A DNA stretch of 64,000 nt from Psoroptes ovis (GCA_002943765.1 PQWQ01000014.1:496001-560000), one strand, 5' to 3'. Shown: positions 33,101 to 46,967, counted from the stretch's first letter. The notes: generated by a model not told the origin, from the sequence alone. A program made the numbers and translations.

Positions 33101-36100
33101 GTCAATCCAATGGTCTTTTTTTTGCTTTCTCAAAATCAAAATCGATCTAATATTGAATATATATTCATTTATTCGTTTTTTTTCACATTTCCCAATAATA
33201 ATAATAATCACAAATAATAAAGTTGAATTGAATTTCAAAAGAATTTGTTGTTTCGGATAAATGTTGTTTGCGAAAATTTAAATATTGTAAAGATTCAAAT
33301 AGATTTAAAGACTTGAATTTAAATTTTGAATTTAAAATTTGAATATTTTTTTTCTCCTCCCGTCTTTGGTTCCACTTGAAAATTACCGATAAAAAAATTT
33401 TATTTAAATTGGAATTTATGAAAAAAAATAAATCTATAAATGGCGAAAAATTGAATGAATAAATAAATTCAAATACAAATATTTCAAAAATTTAAATATT
33501 TATATTTGTGATATTATTATTATTATTATTGGATAAATCCATTATTGAAAATGAAAAGAAGAAAAATAAATATAAAAAAAACTTGCGAAAATTTTCTTGG
33601 AATTTTTCCTAAATTAAATATTGCCGTTATTATTATTCATATTCATATTCATATTTTCTCCATTTTCAAACATATTTTTCCATCCATTTTTTTTCTCCCT
33701 TTAAAATCCATAATCCTTTGCAAATTTTTTTTTCTCCATTGATACTATTATTTACTGAAATTTAAACCTAAAACACCATAACTTAAACCCATTCCATAAC
33801 ACCATTTCCAACATCAACGACAACAACAATAAAAATTATAAAAATAATCATATATTCCCAATAAATTCTTATTTATGTGTTTATATACCATACATTTTCT
33901 ATAAATTTTTTTTTCCATATAATCATCATCATAATCATTAACAGTGCCATGACAGTAGTAGATGTAAAACGTGGAAAATATTCCAAGTATAACCAATACA
34001 ACCTTAATGCAAGAGTTCGGTGCAAAAATGAGAAAATAAAATAAAATATTTCAAGAGTTGTGAATTTACTTTATGGATTAACATTTGGATATCTTTGAAA
34101 AATGAAAAAAAAAATTTCGATTCACGAAAAATAACAAAAATAATGACAAGCAAAAAATACAAATTCAAACAAATATTTTTTTTCCCATGCATTTCATTTT
34201 TCCCTGTTTATTCATCGAATCAAAGAAGAAAAAAAATGGGTGAAATATGAATCATCGGTAGCATCAGCAGCAACAACGGATTCAAACAAACCAAAATTCA
34301 AACAACAACAAAATCTCAAACGACGAAATGGCAAGAAGAAAACAATGAAAGAAAGGGGAAAAAGAAAGAAATTTGAATATTTGATATTTGGTACTTCGAT
34401 TCAGAGGCCAGGATATTTACCATGGTTGTTGGGTGGCCGTGTATTGTTTGTTGGTGTGGATGTTTGATCATCCCGAAAACATCAGTAAAAAAAATTGTGA
34501 AATTGGAGACGAAGATGAAAACAAAAAAAAATTAGAACACTGATCCAAGGGAAATGCGATGGCAACAACAACGACGACAAATTCGATGAATGAATCAAAG
34601 AATGAAGGAACCAAAAGACATACCAGAAATCTCTGAACAGCAATCAAATTCTTGGATGTATTCCTTATTTTCATATATTTGATATGATACTTTTCCTTAC
34701 TATTTTTCCCATCTTTTTTCCATCTTCTTGATCTTCTTCAGCTTCATTCTCTTATTTATTTTCTACGAATTTATTTTCTCGTATTTTTTTTACTTTAAAA
34801 ATAAACGAGAATATGTTTTCAGGAGCAGAAAAAAATGTATTTGAGAAAATGAATGAATCTGAAAAAAAGTAATCATCATAAAGTAATAATAATAATAATA
34901 ATAATAATCAACATTATCATTGTTATATTCTTTTTTTTCTGGTTGATTTTTGATGAAAAGTTTTTTTCATCTTATTTTTTTCATACTCATTTCATTCTAG
35001 ACCCTAGAATCTAGGGTATAATAATAATGATAATAATAATAATACAATCATTTCTACCATGATTTCAAGCATGAATTACTTTTTTTTTCATCTTTATTTT
35101 TTCATCTGATTTTTTGAAAATGAAAATGCAAATAAAGAATTTCGATATATTTTTTTCTATTTTTCTATGCATAGATTTTGAATGCATAATAATATGTAAT
35201 AATGATAATAATAATAATAATAAAATGTTAAATTGCATTATTATTATTATTATTATATCATTGCTTATAACTTTATTCCAGAGAATAGGATGAATAAGAT
35301 GAAAAAAAGGATGTTAAGGGAAATTCTTCTGCTTTTGGTGAATGAATTTGCCTTTGTAGAATTGAATTGAATTTCTTCATTTTATTTTCTTTTAATGACA
35401 ATTTCTTTCTTTTTTTCATCATCATCATCATCAGTATGATCATTATTATTATTTATTCAATTCAACTCGACCCTTGTGTATTGGAAAATGTGAATAAATA
35501 GAGAGCGAGCGAAATTGTGATAATAATTATGGAATTATTATTATTATTATTTCAATTTCAATTTTTGATGATTATTATTATTACATCAAATTTTCAAATC
35601 ATAATAATAATCAGAATCAAAATAATAATAATAGCCATGTTGATGCAGCATTTTTTGAAATTATTTTAATTTTTTTTTTTTTTTTTTTTTTTTGAATATG
35701 TTTGACTATGACATGGTACATTTACAATTTCAACCTTTTTTTCAACAGTATTTTTCAAACCTTTTTCAAAACAGTAAATTTTCAATTTTCAATTTGTTAA
35801 TTAAATATTTTTTCACTTCTATTTATTCACTTGATGCAAGGTTTCGCATTCATTTTCTGTTAGTTTAATTAATGAAAAAAAAAAAAATATTAAAATATAA
35901 CGGTGATATTTCATAGAACTCATATACATATTCAATCATAGGGAATCATTTGGGGCAATTTTTCTCAAGTAAAAAATTTTGATTTAATTTTTTTTATTCC
36001 AAGAAAAGGAAATTTTCAAATTATTTCTTATTTTAATTTTAATTTATTTTATTTTATTTTATTTCATTTCATTTTTGAATAAATTTAATTTCATACATTT

Positions 36101-38789
36101 TGTATTATTATCATAATACATCCTTATTGACTTGTTGTGTGATTTCAATTTGAAATTCAAATGCAAAAAAAAAACCGAGCGTCTATCGGCGCACAATCGA
36201 CGAGATTGGTTTCTTATCTTATTCTTTCTCTCTATCTATTCCCATCTATCTATCTCTGTTTGTGAGATACACACTTTTCATTATCTTTTTTCATAAAATT
36301 TTTCATTATTTTTTTGAAATATTATCAAAGATAATTACCCGTGATTATATATATCAATGTGTTGTGTGTGTGTGGTGTTTGTGTGTATCAATGTGTATGT
36401 ATTAATATACACGCAAATGTATTCATATATGGTGAATGTCTATACATTTTTTTTTTCGAATATTAAAAAAATATAAAATGAATTTTTTTTTCGGGGAGTT
36501 TTTCCTCGAGATTCAGACCAGAAAGAAGAAAAAACGAATTCATTTTAAGAATATGAAGATATTCTTCGAGCATATAATTAAAAAACGAATAATCGAAGAG
36601 ATAATAACCACGAAATAATCCATTAAAATTTTTGGTAAAATTTTAGGTAAAATGACCCGATTTTCTCTGGTTTTTTGAAATATTTCAATTTCAATTGATT
36701 CTCGAAAAAACCAAAGAAAATAATTCTTTTATAATTTTCCAAAATCGATCCAATCGTTCGGCTGAAATTCCGATAAATTTTGCCCGTATTTTTTTAATAG
36801 GAAAAGGCCACTAGCCAATATTCGAGCATATGAGCGTAAAATGTCAATTGATTTTTTTTTTCTATTGAATTCGTACGCATTTGAATATTGGTGAACTTTA
36901 ACATTGAAAGATTGAAAAAAATAATGAAAACAAAAAGAATAATACAACTTTCTTTCTTCTATTCTATTCCATTTATTTGTATCGAAACAAATTGAAATTT
37001 TTTTTGAAAAACAAAATTTCTGCGTTTGTGCCAATACATGCGCATCATACGGCAGAGAATCTGATTCCAAACAATTTCATATTACATCCATGAATATTAA
37101 TGGAAAATAATCGGTAGAAGCAAAAGCAATTGTTCTGAATTTATTTATTATTTTCATTTCTTTAAATAGTCGAATAATTCTTATGTGTGTAGCGGCAAAA
37201 CTAAATCAGAATCATAGAATTGCGCCTGAACGTCAAGAATTTCAAATTTACGAATACTTATTGCTTTCATTTTATACCCAAATATTCTACCGCTGCTTTT
37301 GGCCAAAGAATTTAAAAGGTAGTAGCCATGATTTTTTTTTCACCATTTATTCATAGATTGAAATAAAACGAATTCATTAATGAATTTTCTGCCATTATTT
37401 GGAACCAAAAGAAAAAAAATGTTGAAAAATAGTCCAAATGAAAATAAAATTTACCCGCGTACATTGAATTTCAAATATTTTCATTTCATTCATTCAATTC
37501 AATTCAATTCAATTCAATATTGATTTTATCATAAACATTATGTGCAATGATGATGATGATGATGATCATTGTTGTTGATGATGATGACAATCAATGATGA
37601 TCATTTCAAATATTTTGAACTGATAGAAATGAAAAAATTATAAATTTAAATTATAAATTTATGAATTGTTACGTTTTTTCCATTTTCATTACATTTGTTC
37701 ATTATCATTTCATCAAATATTTCAATTTCATTCATTCATTTTTTTCAAATAATGCATTCATTTTATCATTAATGTCTTTGTTGACAAAAAAAAAATTCAA
37801 TATTTTTCAATATTTTCAATTCATTCATTAAAATTCAAAGTGATTTTGTTTGATATGGTGAAAATAACGATTGTTACCAATTAACAAGTTTTACAATATT
37901 TTGAAATTTATTCATTTTATTTGCTGAATAATTTAAATTTGTGAAAAAATATTTAGCACATATCTGACATCACAGCAGCAAAGCAGCAAAAAAAAAAAAA
38001 TTATTACAATTATTAATTGTTAATTAATATCTTCGTTATTATCATTATTTTTCATCCATTTTTGTTCATTTTTGATGAAGAATTTCATGGAAAATTTTCC
38101 AAAAAAAAAAATTTTTGGCTTTAATGATGCAAAATATATGTATTTGAAAAATAATTATTATTTTGAATGAAACAAAAAACGAATATCAAAAAGAATTCGA
38201 TGTCAAATTTATAAATAAATAAATAAAATGAATAAAAAACAGATTTGTCTCATTAACGATAACAACAACAACAATGATGATGATGATGATAATGTCTGAA
38301 GAATTTTTTTTTCAATTTTCATTCATAATTATTCATGATTAAATAGTCTGTGTTTATATCTATGTTTGTGTATGCTGCTGCTGCTGCTGCATCATATATA
38401 TGTGTTTTTTTTTTTTTTATCAAAAACGATTAACATTTAATTTGTCAACATTTTGTTCATTCATTCAACAACAAAAAATTCATTTGTGTGCAAATACGCT
38501 AATTGAGCATTTCAAAATGTTTTTCAAAATTTTTTTTTTGAATAATCTTGATTGAATAAGTCAGAAAAATGTAAAAATAATCAAGAATAATCGAGGCGAA
38601 AAAACCGTTGAACATTTCATAACGAATTCATGAAGAATTTCAACGATTGGACCGAATGAAAAAAACTTTACATCTTCATCTTGGTAAAATACATTGAATG
38701 ATTATGAATTTGAATTTAATAATTTGATATCAATTTTCATTTTTCACTTTAAAACCGAACAACAACAGTAAATAATAGTGTTTTGTTAA

Positions 38790-38815
38790 ACACACACACA
38801 CACACACACACACAC
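38790..38815. repeat. (CA)n microsatellite
   Basis: About 13 uninterrupted CA units in the gene-poor region. Confidence 0.8.
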
Positions 38816-39535
38816 CCAATAATGATATTTGTTTCGGTTTTTTTTGTGTCCTAAATTTTTCCTTTGAAAATTTTTCTTTGAAAATTTTTATTTTATTTGA
38901 TCAAATAATAATGTCACATAAAGCTGAATGAATGAGACTTAATGAACAAGAAATTTTCTCTTTGATAAAATATATGAGTGAGTGAATGAAAAATGAAAGA
39001 AAATTCCGATACAGATCCGATAAAAAGTGAAAAAAAAATAAATAAAAAATAAAATTTGAAACTAAAAATAACCACAAAATTGAACAAAATAAATTTCGCT
39101 GAAAATAATTGAGAGAAATAATTTTTTATTTTAGACTTCTTTCATTCTTTCATTAATGAATCAATGAGAAAATAAAATCGATAGAGTCAGCAAAGAATTT
39201 TTCGGCTCATTCTTTGAAATTGGTGAAAAATACAATTTGAAAAATAATAAAAAAAAATAGAAAAAATTCCAAATACTTTCTGATGATTCTGTCGTTTTTC
39301 TTTTTTTTTTTTTTCGTTGGCTATCTTGGTTATATGAGATAAATTATATCACAAAATAAATGAACAAATGATCGAATGATGAAAATAAAAATAAAAAAAA
39401 ACAATTCAACATTAAATGACCATAATAAAATACAATAAAACAAAAACAAAAAACAAAAAACTAAACGAAAAAAATGGCATAAAAAGCATTTTGTTAAATA
39501 ATAATATTGATAATAATAACCAATAATAAGAAATA

Positions 39536-39615
39536 TTGGGTTGTCCCATAAGTTCTTGCTGGTTATATCGTAGAAAATCATTAAAAAATCGGCAAGAACT
39601 TATGGGACAACCTAA
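39536..39615 (+). mobile_element. Mariner-like 80-bp MITE, copy 6 (hairpin type)
   Basis: TTGGGTTGTCCCATAAGTTC pairs with GAACTTATGGGACAACCTAA. TA is present on both sides, and the two halves pair over most of their length (TTGCTG.../...CGGCAA inside). Confidence 0.88.
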
Positions 39616-41900
39616 TAAAATGGAAGACAATAGAAAGAATCGTAAGAATAAATTCTTCATTCTTATATTTCTTATATCTTTCTCGCCAATAAATTCTTGA
39701 TAATAATAGTAATAACTAGCTAACCATCATTGACCAAACAGTCAAAATACACGTAGTATTTTATATGTCAAAACAAAAGAATTAAACTAAATGAATGAAT
39801 TAAATGAATGAACTAAATGAATATGAATAAATGAATAAATAGCTGTAAATTCTTCCAAAGATAACATTTTTTTTTTGACCAACTTTTTATTTTTGAAACT
39901 CTTGTTATTGGATACAATAAAATAAACGAATAAATAAATGGTGAATGAATGAATGAATGAAATAAAAATTGAAAAACTTGTATTCGTAGGAAATGCTTTA
40001 AATTTTTTGTTTGAATCATAAAAACTTATTATTCATTCATCAATTATTGTTATGAGTTGAGTTGTTGTTGTTGTTGCTGTTGTACTTGTTTAGAATCTTA
40101 ATAATATAAATATACGAAATTCAGTCAAATATATAATTGTCGTTTGCATTTTTCTAATATTTCATTCAATATCAACTATTCCAACTATATGATGACTCTT
40201 TACATTCATTCATTTGGATTGAAATGAAATTGATTACCTTAAGGCAAAAATATTTTATTTATTCATTTCTCAAACTTATTCATATATTCACATTTCATAA
40301 TGGCAAAAAATGTTCTTTTATTATTATTATCTTATTCTTCGATTTCATTCATTTTTTTTTTCTCATTTTCTAAATAAATGAATGAACGAATGAATGAATA
40401 CATTAAAAACGGAAATGAAAATTCCTATTTCTCAGTGAAAATCGTAAAGAATGCTTAAATAATTTTGATTTCAATTCCGAAATTCATGTGGCACTGTGAT
40501 TCGTAAATATTTCATAATGTTGTTCATATTATTATTATTATTATTATTTGGTAGATACGAAAATTTATTCAATTGATGTTAGTGATTTTTCTATTTTTCC
40601 ATATGAATGAATACTAAGGCGAAACTTTGACTATTTCCATTTCTCTTGCTTACATTGATTATGTTGATATTTTGATGAGATTTCAAATGGCAAGAAATTA
40701 TATTTGCCAACACGTTCCAACGATTTTTTTTTTATTCTATGTGAGAAATGAGCAAGAGAAATAAATTTTAATTTTCAAAAATTTCTCACACAGAATTTCA
40801 GAATTTCAATAGATTTGATTCCAAAAAATTAAATCATACATGAATGATTACCTTCAATTCATTCGTGTGTGTGTGTTTATCTAGAAAGATAATTAAACTT
40901 GTAATGAAAACAAGAAAAATAAAATCAAATTTAATCAAAAAAAAAAAAAATTATTGATTATCGATCGAATTTTCGTTTGAAAAGTAAATTTAGTATAAAT
41001 GATGTTATGATTCCTTTAATTTTTTTCCATTCATTCATTATTTCTGGTTGAACTCTTTAATTTCATTTTTTTCTTTGCCGACTAATGAACTGAATTGATT
41101 TTTTATTTTTGTCTTCTTCGCTTTTAATTTGAACCCAAAGAACATTCATCAAGTTAATTATAAATGAATGTTTCGAAAATATTATAATTATTGATGTGAG
41201 AAAAAAAGAAAGCATTGAAAAACCGAAAAAAAAATAAAATGAAAAACGATCGATTGAAATTTATTGAAATTCTTTGAAGTTTTCCTTTATATGTCGTTTA
41301 TATTTTCAAATATGGAAAAATTTTATTGATTAATTTGATTGAAATAATTTTCAGTGAAAATCTATCAAGCTGTGTAGCAAAGAATATCAGAGAAGGGGTC
41401 GACCCCAAGAACAAACAAACCAACCAAAATGCAAGGAAAAATTCTTCATAAATGAATAATCAGCCATAGAAAACCCGAATATTTTGCATTTATTCCATTA
41501 ATATTCTATATTTCCAAAAATTAGAACACGAAACCCGCGAGAAAAAACCTTGAATTTAAAGCAGATTTTCTTCTTGATTAAAGAAAATTCAAAAATTATT
41601 ATTCATAATAACTTTTATCAGATTTATTTCATTTATTCATTTGATTTAATTTCATTTTGATTCTTTTTCATTTTTAAAGAAAAAAATTGATTCAATAAGA
41701 CATTTATTTTAATCACATGTGTTTTCAAAATAATAATAATATTTATTTAATAGCTTCAGCGATGATTTATTTTCTCCTTTGAAATTTTTTCCATTTCATT
41801 TTTTTTGTAAAAAAATAAAATTTAATATTAAATTTTTCGAAGAAAATTTTTCTTCATTATCTTTGAGAACTCTCTCATAGCTTCTTGGAAGAAATTCAGC

Positions 41901-41955
41901 ATTATTCCCTTGCTTTTTTCCATGAATTTTATCCGAAAAAAAGCAAGGGAAATAA
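41901..41955. repeat. Hairpin-forming inverted repeat
   Basis: ATTATTCCCTTGCTTTTTT (41901-41919) is complementary to AAAAAAGCAAGGGAATAAT-like sequence at 41936-41955, apart from one extra A, leaving a loop of about 16 bases. It is not related to the mariner MITEs by sequence. Confidence 0.6.
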
Positions 41956-43541
41956 TTTCTTTGAAACAAAATCGATAAAATATCAGTACACTTGCCATCG
42001 TTATCCATTATTATTATTAATACAACAGTGATGATTGATTGTAGAATCGATTTTCAAAAATATGATTAAAAAAAATCATTTTTAATATATTTTTTTGAAA
42101 TTTTCTCCCTTTTCTCTCAAACATTTTTTTTTGAATCCAAAGGATTTATTATTATTTTCATTATTATTAGTTTTATCATTTTTTGAAACAATTTATTTAT
42201 TTGATTTTTTCAAAAAATGAATTTACTTGGATTGAAAAATCGGAAAAGTATTTGAATTTGATGAAAAATGAAAATTTCCCAAAAATATAAAGAAATTTAA
42301 AATTGAAAATCTTCAGAAAAAAAATACGATACAAATGCACCGAACAATATTGAAATAATACTGATAAAAATAAATAAATAATCCCATGTAATTTTTCAAA
42401 ATTTTCTGTTTCACATCTGATATATCAGATATTCTCATGATTATATTGATTTATATTGAACAAATGAATGAATGAATGAATAAACAGTTATTTTGAATTT
42501 CTATTTGAATTTGAATTTGAAATTTATTTATTTATTCATTCTTTTACATTGTACCAAATGTGAACAAAAAAAAGCAAAAGATGATGAAAAGCTTCATGAG
42601 AAAATTGAACATATAAAAAAAATGATTTATTTTCTATTGAATCAATAATAATAATCACAATAATAATAATAATGATGATAGACATTAATGAAATTGGAGC
42701 GAGAGAGAGCGATGAAAATTCCAGATTCGCAATTCTTTTGAGTCATTATCATATTCAAAGATTTTGTTTACGCCATCTTAGCATCTCAGCAAAATAAACA
42801 AAATAAATAAATTAACAAAAGAAAAAAACAAAACAAAAAAAAACAAAGTCTTAAAGGGTTTTATTTTATTGTAATTATTCATTTTGAATATCTGAATATT
42901 ATTTGTTGCTGTTGTTTTCAATTTTTTTCATTCTATTTCATTTCATTTCATTCATCCAAAATCATCTTAAGATGTTGATGATTCTTTGTTTTGCAGCATT
43001 CACATTCATAAATGCAGCACATTCATATACACATTCAATAAAATAAACTAAAATCTAGGGAATCTGAAAAAGAAAAAAAAATCCATTATGAATCATTCTT
43101 TTCGCTTTTTTTTATTTTTGAATGATATTAATGTTAATGATGATAATGAAAATGGTGTTTCACATTCAATATATATTTGAATGTGTATTGTATTCATTCA
43201 TTAATATTATGTTTTTTGTTGAATATTCAATGCTAAGTATGCCATAAAAATTAAAAGAATGAAAAATATGAATAAATATTCCATACATTTTCCATTATTT
43301 CAAGGCTTTCACGAGGCAAATTTCTTTTGTTCCACATTTGATTATCTCTTAGTATTTTTGATGTTTTGACATTTTTTTTTGTTTTGCTCCCAAATTCTCT
43401 GTCTCTCTTTAATATCGAATATCATAATTTTTTGATTTTTTTTTTTTTTTTGAAATTTATGGTAATGTACAAATACTCTTCGATGTAGTCTAGATGTAGT
43501 CTGACTCACTTTATCATTATCATTATTTTGTTGTCATTGTT

Positions 43542-43572
<31 letters not shown>

Positions 43573-43654
43573 TAATCATAATGGTTGAAAAAGAAGACAA
43601 CATCATGGTTGAATCAATTAAGGCAAATTTCTAGCCAATTTTTTGATTTTATGC

Positions 43655-43668
43655 ATGTTTCGGCTCTT
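43655..43668. repeat. LINE target-site duplication, left copy
   Basis: ATGTTTCGGCTCTT, identical to 47143-47156. Confidence 0.9.
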
Positions 43669-43669
43669 T

Positions 43670-43963
43670 AACTGCACAAAAATCAATAAATGCCACAACT
43701 GTGTCAACTACTACAAAAACAACGTATCAGCAGAAAGAGTATGTCACAAACCCAACAGAGACACATGCCCATTATACAAAAGACAAATCGATCGAACAGA
43801 ACAACGCACCCAATATTCACCATCACATCAATCGACAAATAACCCACTAACAACAACTATAGAAATAGACACGCAAGATGCAACACCATCAATTCCCATC
43901 ACAAAACCTACAACATCGACTCAACCTATCTACACCAACAATCACAATGGTACAAACAATTAA
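43670..43963 (+). pseudogene. LINE ORF1 C-terminal fragment with zinc-knuckle residues
   Basis: About 97 codons remain after 5' truncation. KCHNCVNYY ... RVCHKPNRDTCPLYKRQ resembles the Cys/His-rich (gag-like) knuckle at the end of Jockey-type ORF1 proteins, which bind RNA. The frame then runs Thr/Ser-rich to a TAA at 43961-43963, overlapping the ORF2 start by 17 bases in another frame. It has no own start in the element; any translation would begin outside. Confidence 0.75.
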
Positions 43964-46900
43964 AATCGTTCAACAAAATCTCAGGAAAAGCCCGACAGCA
44001 TCGGCAGAAATAAGACAAATGACCACAAATTCCAAAATTGACATATTAGCATTACAAGAACTCCACATACACAACAACCGCATCCCATTCGGCTTAACAC
44101 CAAGATGCTTTCATCCGATAATAAATAATCCCAAAAAAGTCTACACAGCTACGATTGTCCTAAATAAGTCTCTCATAATCAACTCAATCGATCAATTCAC
44201 CAACGACTTTGCAACAACCATCTCCATACAGACTAAATCATCACACATAATATTTGTTAACATGTACATACTGCCAAATACTTTCAATGAGTCACATCAA
44301 AATTTCTTTCATAACATCCTATCTAAATACTCTACCATTCCGATCATCTTCTGCGGCGACTTCAACGCTCGACATCATCACTGGCACGACGACATACGTA
44401 ACCACAACGGCCACCAACTCAAATCAATAATAACCGAACACGAACTAATCATCATGAACAACAAGGAGAAAACATGCAGAAATGCAAGCATAGTCGATCT
44501 AACCATCACAAATCCAATCGCCTACAAAATGATTTACAATTGGAAAGTAACCAGACACACAACACTATCAGACCACGAAACAATTAGTTTCGACATCAAC
44601 TCTCATACTGACCAATGCCTAAACCATTATATAAAATCTACATGGAAATTCATAGAAAACAACACTCATGAATACATAGAAAACATCGATCAATCCGAAC
44701 TATCAAATATTCATAACAAAATATCAGTCTGCAAATCCACAAAAGAACTAGACACCATTGTACATAAATTCACACAAGTATTACTTGAGGCAGCATATCG
44801 CACATACCAGACCCGTAGAACATCACCATACCCATCGAAACTCACTTGGTGGACCAAAGAACTAGAATCCCAAAAACAATATTTTCACCATATTAAAAAC
44901 ATGTACTATCGAAACAATTCACACATCAGTTACGATGAATACTGCAAAGCCAGAAATGACTACATCAACAAAATAAGAAATGCCAAAAGAACGAGCTTTC
45001 GCTCCTTCGTAGAAGAAGCCCATTCATCAAATTGTTACGGCAATGCCTACAAATTACTCAAAATGATGACCACTAAATATAACAACAGAATAGAATTAAT
45101 AGACAACGTACCAGCTCAAAACAAATCGATGATCATGAGCGACATACTAAAAAAGTTATTTCCAGACGACAACACAGACGACGACAACACCACAAACAAT
45201 ATCATCCGCAACCAACCTCTCTCATACAGAAACAACGAATCAGTAACCTTTTCCACAGAGGATATCCAACAAATTGCTAGAAATCTAAATATTAAAAAAG
45301 CCCCCGGAATCGATCACATTTCCAACAACATGATCAAATCATCTATTGATATCACAACCCCTATCCTTCTAGACATGTTCAACAAATGCATTCAATTGCA
45401 CTATTTCCCCGACTCATGGAAGTTGGCCACAGTAAGAATAATGCCAAAACCCAACAAAACAGACTACAACAACATAAAAAATTACAGACCAATATGCCTA
45501 ATTTCAAATCTGGCAAAAATATTTGAAAAACTAATTAACAACAAAATCAACATATACTTCAACAATCACCGTCACCCTGATCAACACGGATTCACAAAAA
45601 ATAAATCAACTATATCAGCTCTGAACATAATAACCGAAACTGCACTAATGAATAAAGCTAAACACAAAACTGCAATCATAGCAATCGACATCGCATCAGC
45701 TTTTGACAGAGCTTGGTGGCCAGCTATTATCAACAATTTAGACAAATATGACATACCATCCAGTCTAATAAAAATTATAGAATCATACTTCACAAACAGA
45801 TTTGTCAAGTTTGATTACGGTAACCACACCACATGGAAAAAACTAACCAACGGATGCCCACAAGGTGGTGCTCTATCCCCACTACTCTGGAACGTCCTCA
45901 TCAATGATCTCTTGACACGATATGACATTCGTTCCTCTAAACTAACAGCATTCGCAGATGATGTCACAGTTGTCTGTTGGGGCGAATCCATCAACATCCT
46001 CAAAGAAAAAATCATTCACATAATCTCATTCATCGAAAAATGGTGCGATAGCTTCAAACTATCAATCAATCATAATAAGACAAACATCATCTACCTATTC
46101 AGCGGCGACAATCCAAACATACAAATAAATCCATCAACAATAATACACCCTTCAAATCAAATCAAAATATTAGGAATTACAATGAAAAACCACCGTCGTA
46201 AAACGAAACTAGACTACACTGTACATATTAACAACACCATGGAAAAAATACAACGGACAACAAACGTTTTGTTTGCGCTGATCGCCAACACCTGGGGACC
46301 GTGTTCTAAGAAGAGATTAAATCTCTACAAAGGCATGGTCCGTCCAGCGTTGTTGTACGGCTACCAAATATGGGGAGACGAAATCCCAAAAAAAGTGATG
46401 ACCAAACTGAATGCCTCTCAACACAAAATTTTGATCAAGTCTCTGCATGCTTACAATTCAGTGTCTGATGATATAGCGTGTACAGTGGCAGGGATTGTAA
46501 AAATCCAAGACTACATACAAATCCTTCGATCCACAGCAGACATTAAAGATCCAACAGAAAAGAGAATACTTCGAGTGGACTTTGAAAACAGATGCATTCA
46601 ACAATACCACCAGAACAGCAACACCACATTCAAAAAATTCTTTCCATTAACGGTTCCAAAGTTCTTCCGTCCCTCCTTTTTCAACATGCAATTCATCACT
46701 GGACACGGAAACTTCGCAGCATACTTGTACAAAAGGAACCTCAAGGACTCACCTATGTGTATATGCGGTCACCACCTCCAGGACCCTGAACACGTTCTCC
46801 TAGAGTGTGAATACTTCGCCCTTGCAACCAGATCATTCACCAGTTTGGGTGAAGTCATGGCCAGCAGGGCGAAGTTTCATATCTTCAACGAGACGTCTAA

Positions 46901-46967
46901 GGAGTTCTGGAGACGATCACAACAAATCAACATATCCACAAATTCCATAAGACCCATCAACATATAA
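43947..46967 (+). CDS. LINE ORF2 polyprotein: AP endonuclease and reverse transcriptase
   Basis: An intact 1006-residue frame. The endonuclease/exonuclease/phosphatase domain covers about residues 1-225: VQQNLRKS, LALQELHI, IIFCGDFNARHHHW near residue 137, and the final LSDHETISF. The reverse transcriptase (about 440-720) has KKAPGIDHISNNMIK, NYRPICLIS, HGFTKNKST, AIDIASAFDRAWW, NGCPQGGALSPLLWN and the catalytic FADD at residues 669-672. A Cys/His motif at residues 938-954 (CICG, then DPEHVLLEC) closes the protein, as in R1/Jockey-type elements. No RNase H was seen. ATG 43947 is preferred over upstream alternatives because it begins MVQTIKIVQQN, directly before the endonuclease core, and overlaps ORF1 as in related elements. 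No disabling mutation was seen. Confidence 0.93.
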   Translation: MVQTIKIVQQNLRKSPTASAEIRQMTTNSKIDILALQELHIHNNRIPFGLTPRCFHPIINNPKKVYTATIVLNKSLIINSIDQFTNDFATTISIQTKSSHIIFVNMYILPNTFNESHQNFFHNILSKYSTIPIIFCGDFNARHHHWHDDIRNHNGHQLKSIITEHELIIMNNKEKTCRNASIVDLTITNPIAYKMIYNWKVTRHTTLSDHETISFDINSHTDQCLNHYIKSTWKFIENNTHEYIENIDQSELSNIHNKISVCKSTKELDTIVHKFTQVLLEAAYRTYQTRRTSPYPSKLTWWTKELESQKQYFHHIKNMYYRNNSHISYDEYCKARNDYINKIRNAKRTSFRSFVEEAHSSNCYGNAYKLLKMMTTKYNNRIELIDNVPAQNKSMIMSDILKKLFPDDNTDDDNTTNNIIRNQPLSYRNNESVTFSTEDIQQIARNLNIKKAPGIDHISNNMIKSSIDITTPILLDMFNKCIQLHYFPDSWKLATVRIMPKPNKTDYNNIKNYRPICLISNLAKIFEKLINNKINIYFNNHRHPDQHGFTKNKSTISALNIITETALMNKAKHKTAIIAIDIASAFDRAWWPAIINNLDKYDIPSSLIKIIESYFTNRFVKFDYGNHTTWKKLTNGCPQGGALSPLLWNVLINDLLTRYDIRSSKLTAFADDVTVVCWGESINILKEKIIHIISFIEKWCDSFKLSINHNKTNIIYLFSGDNPNIQINPSTIIHPSNQIKILGITMKNHRRKTKLDYTVHINNTMEKIQRTTNVLFALIANTWGPCSKKRLNLYKGMVRPALLYGYQIWGDEIPKKVMTKLNASQHKILIKSLHAYNSVSDDIACTVAGIVKIQDYIQILRSTADIKDPTEKRILRVDFENRCIQQYHQNSNTTFKKFFPLTVPKFFRPSFFNMQFITGHGNFAAYLYKRNLKDSPMCICGHHLQDPEHVLLECEYFALATRSFTSLGEVMASRAKFHIFNETSKEFWRRSQQINISTNSIRPINI

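Larger units (their letters stand above)
28258..43654. other. 15.4-kb gene-poor AT-rich region
   Basis: No gene was recognised on either strand. It holds long homopolymers (poly-T 28412-28440), many microsatellites ((CA)n 38790-38815, (ATT)n and (CAT)n), and mariner-like MITEs at 28860, 29285, 30096 and 39536. Small hairpins lie at 40733-40798 and 41901-41955. Slightly less A/T-biased patches near 31255-31340, 36165-36215 and 37190-37330 have no recognisable coding content. It may be true intergenic DNA or 5' noncoding/regulatory territory of the RRM gene at 53.8 kb. Confidence 0.5.

Noticed and set aside
34990..35020. ACCCTAGAATCTAGGGT inverted repeat
   Set aside because: Short isolated dyad with no copies nearby; too little to claim a function.
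36729..37070. Minus-strand open frame of 113 codons
   Set aside because: Less repetitive than its surroundings, but no family, no clear splice context and biased composition. Kept only as an unexplained patch.
39412..39660. Minus-strand open frames here, at 51084-51386 and at 53132-53464 (+) share GCPISSCRF...GQPN peptides
   Set aside because: The shared peptides are translations of the mariner-like MITE ends (GGTTGTCCCATAAGTTCTTGC), not a protein family.
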